Shown here: in pieces, positions 1-12,460 of the stretch
Layout of the letters: each line of letters opens with the position of its first letter
How positions within the stretch are numbered: the first letter of the stretch is position 1
Origin: Symsagittifera roscoffensis
Lineage: Eukaryota > Xenacoelomorpha > Acoela > Convolutidae
Direction: 5' to 3'
Assembly: GCF_963678635.1 (NCBI RefSeq)
Contig: NC_087069.1
Span: 47,076,276-47,140,275 of the forward strand
DNA length: 64,000 bases
The notes under the pieces: model-generated
Database searches by the model: none
Told to the model about the DNA's origin: nothing
What the model saw: only the letters and a program-made list of their open reading frames with translations
Program-made: the position numbers and the translations under genes

Positions 1-3000
1 TGGGAATCGATGATGGTGTGCTTGCTTACTACCCTCTGGCAGAAGTTCAACTGCGCGGTGCTGACCGTTTGCACTGTGCCAATAAACGCGAGGACGTTGA
101 CTGCAGCAGGGAGAAGACAAAACGAAGGAGTAATCCGGTGGAACAACATCCTAAGGAATCTCGCAAGTCGGAAAGCCGGAAGGGTGATCCTCATGGACAT
201 CGAACATGAGTTGAGGGCTATGGATCAGGCCAGGCTAACTACGGACGGCATCCACTTCGATAAATTAGAAGGACAGGCTTGGTTGAACACAGGGTCTTCC
301 AAGAGTGATTGGATGAATTGGAAGTAGAACTCTTTGACACGGGAGTGCTGAAGGAGGAGGGAGCATCAAACGAACCGGCGATTACCACCTTTCTGCCTCC
401 TAACCTGGAAACACGCTTGGGGACGGTCCCAGCCGTGACGAATTATAGACACCAGAGCTCTAGCGAACCAGGTCAAAGAAAAGACGTTCAAGATCGATTG
501 GGAGAAGCGTCCATGAGGAGGACCATTAATCCTAGGAGAAGATTAGGGCCTGTCAACCCGACGGAGGAGACAACCAGCACCTCCAGATCGGACACGAGAT
601 TGGAGACGACAAGTACCAGTCGAGAGGAGAGACACCCTGATAGAGGCTCTTTGATGTGGTCGAGGCCCATACCTTCTCCCTGGCACATATACAAGTATGA
701 CCTGATGAAACTGAACCTTCAGAAGGTGAGCTTTGCAGCGGATGCCATGAGGATTCTGATTGGAGCGAGGTCATCGGTCAGTGAACTGTACTCGATAACA
801 GGCGTAGGCTGGTTAATAGCTGCTGGCATAAACTTCAGCTACACGACGGCCTTGAGGTTTGCTGATCTAGAGGGACTGCCCTCTAATAACACAATGGGCC
901 CAGTGAACGCAATACATTGCGGGACGTGAGATTGAATCACGATGAAGGAAATCGGGAAGAGAGACCTGGGAGATTCTTGACGACGAGGGCACCGATCGGA
1001 CAACATGTCAAGATGTTCAGACAGGTGAAAGCACCCCCAAGCCACGATAGTAGCGAATTCAGATTTCGTACACACTTCCAAGTCTCTGTTTTGGCCCGAC
1101 GTTATAATGTTGGCAGCGGTCGATCTGGACCTAATGCAATCCGTGTCAATGGCGATCGGGGCACAAAAACAGACAGAGATGAACCAATCACAATCGTGTT
1201 TGCTGGCATCAATGACCATATACACAGTAGAGGTTTCCTGAGCAGACTCAGACAACCTACGACGGCAGAAAGCACTGTATGGCCAGCAATACAAGACATC
1301 CTCGAGTCAATGGGTGAAGTAGTGGGTACTCTGAAGGAGGGTTCCTTCACCAAGATGTCACCGCGAGCAGTGTTCGCGCTGTTTCCGGAGTATGCACGTC
1401 TCCCGGATGGACTGAAGTTCGTGTATGCGAATGTGGCTTTGCTCTCGGAAGGGAAATATGATGTAATCATATCGGCACCAAATCGCGAGATAGAGATGGA
1501 GAATCTGAGACCACTCAGGACTGAGCTACCTGTGGTGTGGTCGGATATCTCGAACGCAATGAGAGGATTCACGGACCATGCACTATGCATGCTAGTGTTG
1601 GACGAGATGCTGGGGTTGGAATTGTCCAACTTCAGTCGACAGCTCAAGCTAAAACCGGGAGTAAGCGACGACCATCAAGTGATCGTAGCGATGTCGGATG
1701 ACTTATGGTTCCGAGGAATGGACGTAACAGGAGAAAGAGAGAGAAGAAAAAATTCACAGGAAACTAGAGCTCACTTGGAAGCGATGGTTTTGAGAACCAA
1801 ACCAGAGGCTAACCAGTGCCTTATCTAACCCCTCGAGTAGCGGCATTGGGTGCGGACGCTTTTGAGCAAGGCCCAGTAATGATCATGAAGATCCATGCCT
1901 ACTTAGTGAAGGAGGTGAACCTGGCCGAAAATGCTGAGAAAAAAACAGCCGAGTTCTTCGTTTCGTGAATAGAGTGTGCCAAGTTACTCTGGAAACTTTT
2001 TGGACCCAGAAGGTGAGGCGGGAAGAAGGCTTTGAACGGACGAATAGCATGATGGAAGCGTTGGGAGCCAGATGGACCGCGTCCTTCCTGGCAAAAGTCT
2101 ACCCAAAACTCTCTCGGTACTCGATAAAGGAATTCCTCCAAGCAGTAGTGGAAGTATCAATCGTGGAACTACTAGCCTTGTTCGTGACGTTGATGCAGAA
2201 AGCTTCGTGAAAGGACCGGTAATACTGCTCACCGAAGGAGTTCAGAGCTTGCGGTTAGATGGACTTCTAACATTGATTGCGATAACCCATGGAAACTTGG
2301 GAGGACTAATGAACCTGACACGTTACCCAGAGCAGATGAAATAGAATGTGAGGAAAATCGATGTGATGAAAACCACGGATTCGTGGAATAAGCTAAGAGA
2401 TCTGAGACATACTCTTGTCCAGTATCTCTTGCAGCAGAATCGCTTCGGAACGGGAGAGGATGAGACGATAGAGAGGGAGGAAGACGTGAGACGACATGTT
2501 GTGGGCATGCACCTGCTGACTGATCTAAGCTTAGCCACGAGGACCGATCCCTTAGCGTTGATCAGAGGAGCCACAGAGTTTGTGACAGTGATCTATGAAC
2601 CAGTAGTCACGTTTGCGTTCCCTGATTTAATGTGGAAGCATACAGGAGGTCGGTGCTGCACCTGAACCTCATATCAGCAGTGGACGGGAGTGCGCTGAAC
2701 TGGTGTGAGCAGCACGTATTGAGAGAACTCATGAGCGAAGATCTGCTATTTGCATAAATATCAGAGCCAGAATTGACAGTCGTGGAAAAAGGGCACTTCG
2801 AGGTGTTTCCGAAGCTCTGGAATCTAAGACCCTATGACAAGACAAATGGCGAGATCACCAGGATTCCTCGTCTCACTGCAACATACCACAAGGTGAGAGA
2901 AGAGACGAAAGACTGGGGTGATTACGAGAAGCTGCCAGAGGAAATCCCTGAATTCCCTCTGATAAGAAGGATGTTGCTCGGAGCAGTCTTCCTAGTACAA

Positions 3001-6000
3001 ACTCCTAGATTAAGAGCATTTGAAACCAATGAAAGTAGGGTAGTGAAATTCGCCGAAACGATGAATCCGTGCTTTGTGGGTAGAAATGCCGCCGTGTTAC
3101 AGCATACACGATTTGTCTACACGGATCAAGCGATGAGAAGGCGAATAAGCAATGCCGCAACTCCCAAGCCTGGAGGATTTGACAAGGAAGGGGCGGAATT
3201 AAACCTAGCGCCCATGAGGATGAGAGTCAGAGCTGAATTACCTAAGGGCTCCCTGATCTTGACTAGTGTGAAATCGGAGTTAACAGTGGGAGGAACGCTG
3301 CAGACGAGAACATTCCTGGCACCCTTCCGCTATGAGGAAATCAAGGTAGTCCATGGACAAGAGGAAAATAAATCAGCCGGCAGCTAATCATACCGAAATT
3401 TCCAGATTGGGCCAAGACTGAAACGCAAGGACCCTCAAATTCGAAAGATACATCAGAAGGAGAGGATGGGCAGGGAGGAAGCCGTCGATTGGAGGAGCCC
3501 ATGCAACAAGATACCGATCAAGCTGATAAGGAAGACGACAAGGCATCGACAGGAGGAGTATCCAGCCTGGCTTTCAATTTTCACAGTGACTTTGAAAATA
3601 ACGCGGATACGTTGGAAGCGACTGAGCCAGCAAACGAAGGCACTTCGACACTGGAACCTCCGTCGGCCTTTATGTAAATGAAACCGAACTTGCCGGAGAG
3701 CAGCTCTCCGGGCAATTCAAAAGACAACGAACAAAGACTCCTCATGGAATCACCGAGGAGAAGAAGAATAGAAGGCGCTGCCAGAGTACCTTTCTTGGGA
3801 ACGTTGCCCGAAGAAGAATGGGAAGTACGTCACCGAGACCATGAGAATAGGACAGGATGTAGATTGGACAGAGTGGCGTTCATGGAAGAAGTCTGGACAG
3901 TAGTTCAGAGCTACGGAACCCAGTCCATTTTGAAAGTAGGCCTCAACCGACCACTGATGCGGGAAGTCCTTGACAAGCTTGATGAGTGTGAAGGGAGATT
4001 GATTGAGTTGTTGATTGACTCAGCCACTGACGAAAGTGAAGTGAACTCTCCCATCAAGATGACACCGCAAGAGGATAAAGTAGAGGTGGTATATCTGTCG
4101 AGAAACAGGAAAGGAATGATGGGATCAAAATGGGTGATTGATAAGATCAATGAGATGAAGATGAAACTAGGCAGCAAAGTGATACAGATGGGAGCGGGAA
4201 AGACGAAGGTGGATTCGGAAATATCGATAAAGGCTGTCAACTCAGCAAAAAGGAAACGAGTCGAACAAGTGTCATGGATTTGGGACAAGGTGATGATCAA
4301 TTGCCTGGCACAGATAGAATGTTAACTGATATAGCAATGGTGACACCCATTCTCATGGCAGGGATAAAGTCGACAGGTTATAAACCCAAAAGGAGTGACC
4401 GCACTCTGACGGGAGCAACAATGGAAATGGAGATTTTCAGCCAATGTGGAGAAAGTACTATGAAAGACTTTAAACCGTCTCCCATGAACCACGGAAAGGG
4501 AAGTGTTGTGGGACAACTAGTACCAGTAGATTATAACCGACTGACAGTCTTGGAAACTGTATCGATAGAGGAACCTACCAGTGGATACATGGAGATGTTG
4601 GAGCACAGAAAATCGGACGAAGGACACTTAATGGCTCTGGAAGACAAAAATGCCATGGACGGTTACTTGGAAACGATGATGCAAGGCACCACCCTGAAGC
4701 AGAAAGCATACGGGACTCTGGTATCGCCTGGAATGCTAGCAGAAACGATCGAGCAGTTGGTTAGCCTTCCATGAAAAGCAGTAGTGTTACGGTACTTTGA
4801 AAAAGATATGAGGACTACGCCGAGGATACACGCTCTGATAGCTGTACCTTACGTGAGAAACCAATTACAACTGAGGTTCGCCTGGTGTATGATGGGACTG
4901 ACTCGCGGGGAATATGATTCAGAAGAAAGGAAAAGATCAAAAGAAAAGAAGGCATTCCTGATGACGAGCATGAGGGATCTGATAACCTAAGAGGGAGCAG
5001 CAGTAGCGTGCGTGCGCAAAGCGGAGAGACGCTCTCTGTTTCATCCGATTCATGATAGAGCAAATTTCAATGCCAGCATTGAACACTTGTGTCAAGATGC
5101 TGAGAGAGGACGATGAACGAGTGAAAGCCTTACTCTTGCAATCACTGCTGGATATGCATCAAAGCAAGCCATTGAAGGTGAACAAAAAAGGACCCGAAGA
5201 GCTAGAACCCATGAGGAAAATAGACGAAATCAAGAGATTCTCAAAAAAGGAACTAAGGCTCACTAAGGAATCTATGGGAGCACTGCCGAAATCCAGTGAG
5301 TAATGTGGTCCGATCAGAAAGAAGTCATAAAGTTATGTGTCCGGAATCATAGGGATAGCGCACAACCCTTTTCTGAGCGAAGACATACGCGATTGCTTCT
5401 TTGATTACGAGCAAGCAATGTTGCTAAGGTTCTGGACGTCGAGAATTGCAACGAGTAGAAGCGCTGCTAATCCGCAGACCAAATTGGGACTAGTCTTGGA
5501 AAAAAAGGTGGCTGCACCTTCCGTGCCAGAATCCGACAAACGAGTGGAGTTTGGATTGGGATTCTCAGATGAACTGCTGAGAACGAGCTTGATGGTACTG
5601 TGGGAACTGATGAGACCATCATGGTGCCTAGTGCCAATGCTGACTCGATACTACGGGCGACACAAGATGTGCAGAGGGAACTAAATGCAGACTGTAACCT
5701 GCGTGACTTTAATATCAAATATAATGTGATGACAACAGCCTCTAGGAGCAACGGGGAAGACAAAGTGGAGTTGCCTGGTTGGGGACAAGAAGACTGGGTC
5801 AAACTTGGTTGTGATGAAAGCAAGGACGGAATTGGAACTGATAGCAGATTGCCATGGAGGAACGGAGGTGACTCTAAGGACTGCACTAGGATTCTACAGC
5901 ATGTTTGGTTCTTTAGAATCACTATTGAATCTAGAACATAAACATGAGATGGTCACGGCCATCAGTGTAGAGGTGTTCCCGGGGGTTTTGCAAACCGAGT

Positions 6001-6707
6001 ACAAGAACGATCGTGGATCAAACCTTCTCGATGCCAAAATGCGTACGACTACCGAGAATGTCCGAAAATTCTTAAGAAGATTCTGAACATTCTGATGGAA
6101 GTGAAAAAGATACGGGCAAGAAGACGACTGACGCCCTGGTTTAGAGCCAACATGACTGCATGTTTGTACGAATATGCCTAAAACCATATGTCGAAGCACG
6201 GCAGAGTGTACAGTGGGTATCAGCTGGACTTTGGGGCAGGAGCTTTCAAGCGAGCTTTCGTTACTCATCGGAATGCAGTGACCACCGCTGTGAAGAGAAT
6301 ATCCAGGACAAGTGAACGTAGTGGAAAGGAAAAAGAAGAGATGTTAAAGGAAGATTTGGGAAAAAACGTGACGTTGTGTCTCCACAACAGCTTCTGCAGG
6401 AATAGAGAATCTAACGTGGATCCCCTACCTTGTAAACAAAGGGTAGAAAAGCAGAAGTGTTGGAGGACTGCTTCCAACAGCGTCAGATTAGCTAACAATG
6501 TGTTGCAAGACACAGAAACTGAAAGTCGAGAGTCAATGTCGCAGGAGGAGGAGATGGAACATTGACAAATGGCCGAAAAACAATATGCAAAAAGAAGGAA
6601 AATTAGAAGAATTTAGAAGTCTTAGATTTTCTAAGCGACGAAAAGAGGAGAAACAAAGAAGTGACGAAAAGAAGAAGTTAAAACTCAGAATTGTTTTTAT
6701 GTGTTAG
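1..6707 (+). mobile_element. Decayed, GC-rich multi-part coding element of unidentified family (left end outside window)
   Basis: The + strand of this block is almost continuously protein-like, spread over all three frames, and visibly richer in G+C than the AT-rich DNA around it. The first part (about 10-327) ends in a segment with a DGIHFD motif, which resembles the D-x-x-H block of SGNH hydrolases. The middle (917-1828 and 2773-3387) is globular and mixed in composition. The last part (about 6188-6707) is rich in Lys, Arg and Glu. I do not recognise the family. A repetitive transposon- or virus-derived origin is possible, so I treat it as a fossil: it is broken, with on the order of ten or more breaks, and its left end lies outside the window. 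Host genes in the same window read cleanly, so decay is likelier than sequencing error. Confidence 0.5.
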
Positions 6708-7850
6708 ACAAAAACTCAAGTGAGAAACTAAGCAACTACGTTGTAATTGAAAACTGCAACATTTAGTTGAGATTTGAACATAAAAGAATTTGTTGCATAA
6801 GTTTGCATTCTGATTTTAGTTAGTGGCTTTACAGACACTTACTATTTATTTAGAAAGGCTTGAGCAAAGAATATATTTAAATATTCCAGCCTGCATGATT
6901 GTTTTTAATCAACTAGGACGACTGATCACTTTGTGGTGACATGAAAGACTTGGATAATCTCTTGAAGAAGGAGGTTGTTTCATTGTTCTTTCTAACCACC
7001 GAGTTTCTTAATTTTAATATTCAGGACAATAACAACCAAGATTTCCGAAGGGAAGAAGCATAGAAGGATTATTTTAGCTTGTTGGTTGGCAGGACTGTCC
7101 TGCAAACCAATATCTTTTAAAATCTAGGAGAAAAAGTTTTAAAATCAGGACATTGACATTGGAAGTCAGAAAGGATGTTTTATCTTAAGTCATATCCTCA
7201 ACGTGCAGATTAGTGAAAGAATTTGGAATGCTAAAGTAGTGTAGTAAGATGCCATTTATATTCTGCAGTGAGTCGATATGACGCGGATAAAAGTAATTTC
7301 GCGCATTTTGGAAATTCTGTTCAATGACACTGTACCAATTTTACGAACATTGCGAGATTCAATGGAAACATTGACTTGGCTGTCCGGGGAGTACGTGACA
7401 TTCGACCAGAATGGACAAAAATGCAGATTCGGCGATTTCGAATAGTTAGCAGCTAGCCTTCCGAATTGACAGTTTTGAGAGATTGATGACGTTATTGGGA
7501 CGATTAGTCAAACGGTGAAGGTCAAGATATTCTGGTGTTTTGAAATTTCAAAGTTTTGAACTGATAAGTCGCACTTCCGAGAAACGGCAAAAACCGCCAT
7601 TTTGGAAGAAAACCAGTAAAAAATCAGAACGACAATAGTTGCGACGAAGATCACTACGAAAAAATAGAAGATCAAAATCGAAGAAAAAGTAGAGTTACCA
7701 GAGACAGCTCCTAGTTGCAACGATTGTGTCGCTACAATCGTTGCAAGGCCGTTCACAACAACGGCGAAGGGTAGAAAAACAGCCTTCCAGAAAGAAGATA
7801 AGGACGTTATTTCCCCGGATTCAGGAATCCGGAGGGGTCTCGGGATTTGA
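6708..7850 (+). other. Probable 3' continuation of the decayed element, weak coding signal
   Basis: After an AT-rich 200-bp stretch the + strand again shows short protein-like segments, for instance a 57-codon reading frame at 7273-7446 that starts with ATG. Base composition is intermediate between the block before it and the AT-rich DNA after it. No known domain is visible. I infer that this is the tail or a second ORF of the same fossil element, but it could be separate sequence. Confidence 0.25.
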
Positions 7851-8400
7851 ACTGAAACTGTTTTATATAAACTTTTAGCGTCCGGTTATGTCTTGAGTTG
7901 AATTTATTTAACATCTGAATTCATTTTACGAGGATGAGAAGCTAGGAAATGGGGGAAAGGTTTGATTCACCTTCGATGGAGCTGATGATTTTTATCTACT
8001 GAACAAAAACAATAATAATTTAATAAATAGTAGTAGCCTGTTTTTAGGAGTGACCTCGTGGTCTGGTGATACTGAGACACAGCCATGAGCTCACTAATTT
8101 TGCATGTAAGTAAGTTAATTTGGGCGTTCTGGTCGAAGCCGGAGAACAGTAACGTTTTTGTCGACTCGATGTTGAAAAGACCACCAAAATAACTAATTTT
8201 GGTAGAGACGGTGAAAAGCATTTAGAGCTCTGTTTAGACGTTGGCCAGTCGTGTTAGGACCTAGCTTTATTTTCCGTCGATATGTACTTCCGGGCGAATA
8301 TTACAATTCTGCTACTTTCAAAGTTAACCGGCTATCCTTGTTCTGTTCGGTCTTTTTTCATTTCAACTTCTTGCACATTATTTTAGATTTATAGAGAATC
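7851..8400. other. No gene recognised
   Basis: AT-rich sequence between two decayed elements. The only reading frames are short and have no recognisable motif. Confidence 0.5.
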
Positions 8401-8434
8401 TGTGTCTTATGTGGTTACACACACATAAGACACA
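8401..8434. repeat. Perfect 13-bp inverted repeat with 8-nt loop
   Basis: TGTGTCTTATGTG and CACATAAGACACA are exact reverse complements separated by GTTACACA. The right arm falls in the reading frame of the retroelement fragment that follows (it encodes part of an IRHNE motif). The left arm therefore looks like a local inverted duplication at the truncation point rather than a regulatory hairpin. Confidence 0.8.
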
Positions 8435-8937
8435 ATGAAATAAGAGACACATTCGCCAACCTCAAGAACGAGGTTTGCCATGACGTCGAGATTGAGCCGA
8501 AACTTCAGCTGTTGCAAGGCGAAAGCTTTGTCAACAATTCAACTACAACTGAAGATGAGGCACGACTTGACATTAAGGCAAACGGACTCTGGGGTTCACG
8601 ATTCAGCCGCGCTTTCTTTGATGTGAAAATTTTCAACCCCCATGCCAAAACATCGTGAAAACTGCAAAAGGATGCATACAAATACCACGAAACGCTGAAG
8701 AACTCCAAATATCAGCAATGAATTTTAAACGTAGAGCAGAGTAGCTTCTGCCCGCTTATTTTTTGATGCACCGGTGGCGCTGCTCCAACAGCCACGCGGA
8801 TGATGCAGCGATTGGCCGAAAAACTAAGTGAAAAAAGACAAGAAAGCTATCCAGAATCTATAAACTACATAAGAACTAAAATAAGCTTCGCGCTCCTGAG
8901 GAGCTCTATACTTTGTATAAGGGGGTGCAGATTGTAG
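8422..8937 (+). pseudogene. C-terminal fragment of an invertebrate reverse-transcriptase-type ORF with a nuclease-like domain
   Basis: A single frame reads from the hairpin to a TAG at about 8935. It matches, from memory, a C-terminal domain common in cnidarian and other invertebrate retroelement-like proteins: an IRHNEIRD start, an ARLDIKANGLW block, FFDVKIFNPHAK, then SINYIRTKISFALLRSS and a CIRGCR end. The D...DVK arrangement resembles the core of PD-(D/E)XK nucleases. Three in-frame stops interrupt it and the reverse-transcriptase part is absent, so it is a dead 5'-truncated copy. The family assignment rests on recalled motifs and the nuclease role is inference. Confidence 0.6.
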
Positions 8938-9696
8938 AGGAAGGACGGCTAAAATAAATCAACATTACGACGATGCATAATGCTGATTAATGACTTCATT
9001 GCTGATATATATGCATTTTTATATCGCTGGTATGGCCCTATCCAGCTTGTGCACTTACCGTAACTAAACGGAAGGGCCCCTTTTGTAATTTAGTTTTTTA
9101 TAGAGAAAATCCCTGGCCATACAAAATGCAAAATTAGCATGCATACTCGGCACAGAATGATAAAAACCTATTTTGATGGAAGTCTTAAAGTGCTGCGATA
9201 ATAGAGTTGACGTACGTAATTTTGTAAGGATAATTGCAATCAGTAGCCGAAGTAATGAAGAGATGGGTACTACTATGATAGATTGGTCCCTTGAAAATAA
9301 CCTGGTCCCTTGCGAATAACTCACCTAGGGCTGAGAAATTGTTAAATTATTGTGATTTTCTATATTGTGAATTCAGAATGTTGCGGCAGTATATTTCTAA
9401 ACCAATTTTTCTTTTGTTACTTCGAAGAACCTAGAGTTGGCAATGTACTAGAATGAAATCCCTCATGCGCGATGGACCGAATGAGCGAAAATAAAAATCA
9501 GCCAATCAGATATCAGTAATCTAAAATTTGGAAAGAAATTAAACATTTACAGGGACTGGAGTATTGATATAGGCTGAATATAAAAACGGCAGAAATATGC
9601 AAAATCCTCAAATTGTCATTGACCGCCCTAAATTTGGGACAAATTTTTTATTTCAAGGGTTTCTTAATGAAAAAAGCAAAATATTGCTTCATTTAA
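8938..9696. repeat. Intergenic DNA with a dispersed-repeat end motif
   Basis: No gene is visible. Near 9265-9292 lies a motif, GGTACTACTATGATAGA followed by TTGGTCCC, that recurs at about 52486-52512. A diverged copy lies on the opposite strand near 13020-13060. It may be the end of a transposon family. The phrase CTAGAGTTGGCAATGTAC near 9431 also recurs inverted near 12770-12790, on the other side of the Helitron-like element. Confidence 0.35.
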
Positions 9697-12460
9697 TCTA
9701 TTATCTATTATATATTTAAATGCGGGCTTCACTATCTCGCCATGTTTAAGCTTTTCCAACGTATTATTTTTGCATGTTTAAGCTATGTCGTATATTGCAA
9801 TGGTTAAGATTTTTCTTCGATTTTCCAAATTATAATTATTTCACCGAGTTTAAAGGAAGCAGCCCAATATCGAATTAGAGGTTGCGAATTTGGCCTCCAA
9901 TTTTGAATGCCCGAATCATTTTAGTTAACGAGATAAGACGATTTTTGAGATTTTTCCAAAATTGTCAGAATTTTCAAATAAAATTTTTTTTACAAAACTT
10001 GAAGTTCCCAACCCTGTAGTTGGGTCATTTCAGAGTAATCTCAAAGATTGGGAATCTTATCTCCAAATTTGACTGCTCAATTCTTTGTAGTTTTCGAGAA
10101 ATGACATTTTTTCTGTGATTTTTTCAAAACTTTTCAGAAAACTTAAGTTCTTATAATTTTTTTTAAATCTGAAGTTCCCAACCCTGTAATTGGGTAGGGT
10201 CAGAGTACTATCAAGAGTCGCGAATCTTGCCTCCAAATATGACTCCTCAAATCCTTGTAGTTTTCGAGATTTGATGTTTTTTGTGATTTTTTCAAAAATT
10301 TTTCAGAAAACTCTAATTAATTATTTCTCAAAGTTTGAAATCCCCAACCTTGTTGTTGGGCGCTGTCAGAGTGCTCTTAGGAGTTACAAATCTTGCCTCC
10401 AAATATGAGTGTTCAACTCCTGATAGTTTCGAGATATGACGTTTTTTGTGATTTTTGCAAAAAAATTTCAGAATTCTTATAATAATTTTCAAAGCAAAAT
10501 CTGAAATTCTCAACCCTTTAGTTGGGCACTGTCAGAGTGATCTCAAAGATTGCGAATCTTGCTTCCAAATATGACTGCTCAATTCTTTGTAGTTTTCGAG
10601 ATATGACGTTTTTTGTGATTTTTCCAAAACTTTTCAGAAAACTTAAATTATTATAATTCTTTAAAAATCTGAAATTCCTAACCTTGTAGTTAGGCCTCAT
10701 CAGAGTACTCTCAAGGATTGCGATTCTTGCCTTCAAATTGGAGTGCTCAAATTCTTGTAGTTTTCGAGATATGATGTTTTTGAGATTTTTTTCAAAAAAT
10801 TTTTCAGAAAATTTTAATTAATTTTTATTTTTTTAAAAAACTGAAATTCCCAACCCTGTATTTGGCTACTGTCAGAGTACTATCAAGGGTCGCAAATCTT
10901 GCCTCCAATTATGACTGCTCAATTTTTTGTAGTTTTCGAGATGTGACGTTTTTTGTGATTTTTTCAAAATTTTCAGAAAGTTTAAATTAATTATTTTTTA
11001 AAAATTTGAAGTTCCCAACGCTATACTTCGGTGTTGTCAGGGTACTCTAAAGAGCTGCAAATTTTGCTACATGCGACTGCTAAACGCGACTGCTCAAATG
11101 CTTTTAGTTTTCGAAATGTGACGTTTTCTTCAAATTTTCTCAAGGAACTTAGCTACAAAGAAATTCAAAAAGTTTGAAACTACTAACTTGATGAAGATAA
11201 AACCTTATTGTCAGCGTACACCCAGGCGTCTCAAATGTTGCATCTTAATATCAATGCAATGCTCAAATCCCTTTAATTTCCGAAATAAGACGTTTTTTCG
11301 ATTTTTTTTTTCAGGAAACTTAGGTTTAAAAAATTCACAAAATTTTGGATTCCTAACCCTATAGTAGGGTGCTCCCAGGGATTCTCAGTGGTTGCAAATC
11401 TGGTCTCCAAAATTCTCCAGAGGCCCATTAAGTTTTCTAGATGACGTTCTTAAAATGGGAATTAAAAAAATTTAAAATTTCAAAATTCCCAATCTTGTAG
11501 TTGGGTGCTGTCAGAGTACTCTAAGGAATTACAAATCTTGCCTCCAAATATGACTGTTCAAATCCTTGTAGTTTTCAAGATATGACGTTTTTTGTGATTT
11601 TTTCAAAAAAAAATCAGAAAACTTTTAATTTTTTTCCGTAGAATCCGAAATTCTCAACTCTGTAGTTGGGTCCTGTCAGAGTAATCTGAAAGTTTGCCAA
11701 TCTTGCATCCAAATATGACTGCTCAATTCTTCGCAGTTTTCGAGATATGACGTTTTATTGTGATTTTTTCAAAAGTTTTCAGAAAACTTAAATTTTAGTT
11801 TGTTTTTAAAAATCTGAAATTCCCAGCCCTATAGTTAGGTCCTGTCAGAGTACTATCAAAGATTGCGAACCTTGCTTCCAAGTGTGACTGCTCAATTCTT
11901 TGTAGTTTTCGAGATATGACGGTTTTTTTTTTTTTTTTTAATTTTCAGAAAATTTCAGAAAAAAATAAATTAATTATTTTTCAAAATTTGAAATTTCCAA
12001 CGCTATAGTTCGGTGCTGTCAGGGTACTCTAAAGAGTTGCAAATTTTGCTACATGTGACTGCTAAGCGCGACTGCTCAACTGCTTTTAGTTTCCGAGATG
12101 TGACGTTTTCTGATTTTTTCAAAATTTCTCGAACTTATCTACAAAGAAATTCAAAAAATTTGCAACTATCAACTTGATGAAAATACAACCTGATTGTCAT
12201 TTTTTGGATTACTAACCCTATAGTAGGGTGCACTCAGGGACTCTCAGTGGTTGCAAATGTGGCCCTCAAATTGCTCCAGAGGCCCATTAATTTTCCGAGA
12301 TAACGCTTTTTAAATGGGAATTCAAAAGTTCGAAATTACCAACCCTGTAATTGTGTGCAGTCAGAGTACACTAAAAGTTTGCGGATGTTGTTTCCAATGT
12401 ATGCGGTTTTTCATGAGCTGTCCAAAAATTTCGAAGCACCGAAGGTGCGTCAAACGCTAG
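9697..12460 (+). mobile_element. Helitron-like non-autonomous element 1
   Basis: The element begins TCTATTATCTATTATATATTT directly after an A. It ends in a short hairpin (GCACC-GAA-GGTGC), a 10-nt spacer and CTAG, directly followed by T. This is the Helitron arrangement: 5' TC, 3' hairpin plus CTRR, insertion between A and T, no target duplication. The subterminal sequence AAATGCGGGCTTCACTATC is shared with element 2. No Rep/helicase coding sequence is present. Nearly the whole interior is an array of about 167-bp minisatellite units. Both ends are conserved across copies, which supports the boundaries. Confidence 0.7.
9990..12400 (+). repeat. About 167-bp minisatellite inside Helitron-like element 1
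   Basis: Around 15 diverged units carry the landmarks CCCAACCCTGTAGTTGGG, GTCAGAGTACTCTCA, TGACTGCTCAAAT and GTTTTCGAGATATGACG in that order. Landmarks fall near 10006, 10177, 10342, 10509, 10676, 10848 and 11014, giving a step of about 165-172 bp. A diverged block at about 11014-11480 recurs at about 11996-12340, so the array also has a higher-order repeat. No coding function is apparent. Confidence 0.8.

Noticed and set aside
7508-7756. Minus-strand 82-codon frame with a strongly hydrophobic segment
   Set aside because: It lies opposite a protein-like + strand, has no homologue I recognise and no supporting splice or start signals. The hydrophobic run is a by-product of A-rich sequence on the other strand.
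9990-12400. CRISPR-like repeat array
   Set aside because: The units are diverged 167-bp tandem repeats without unique spacers, inside a eukaryotic transposon.
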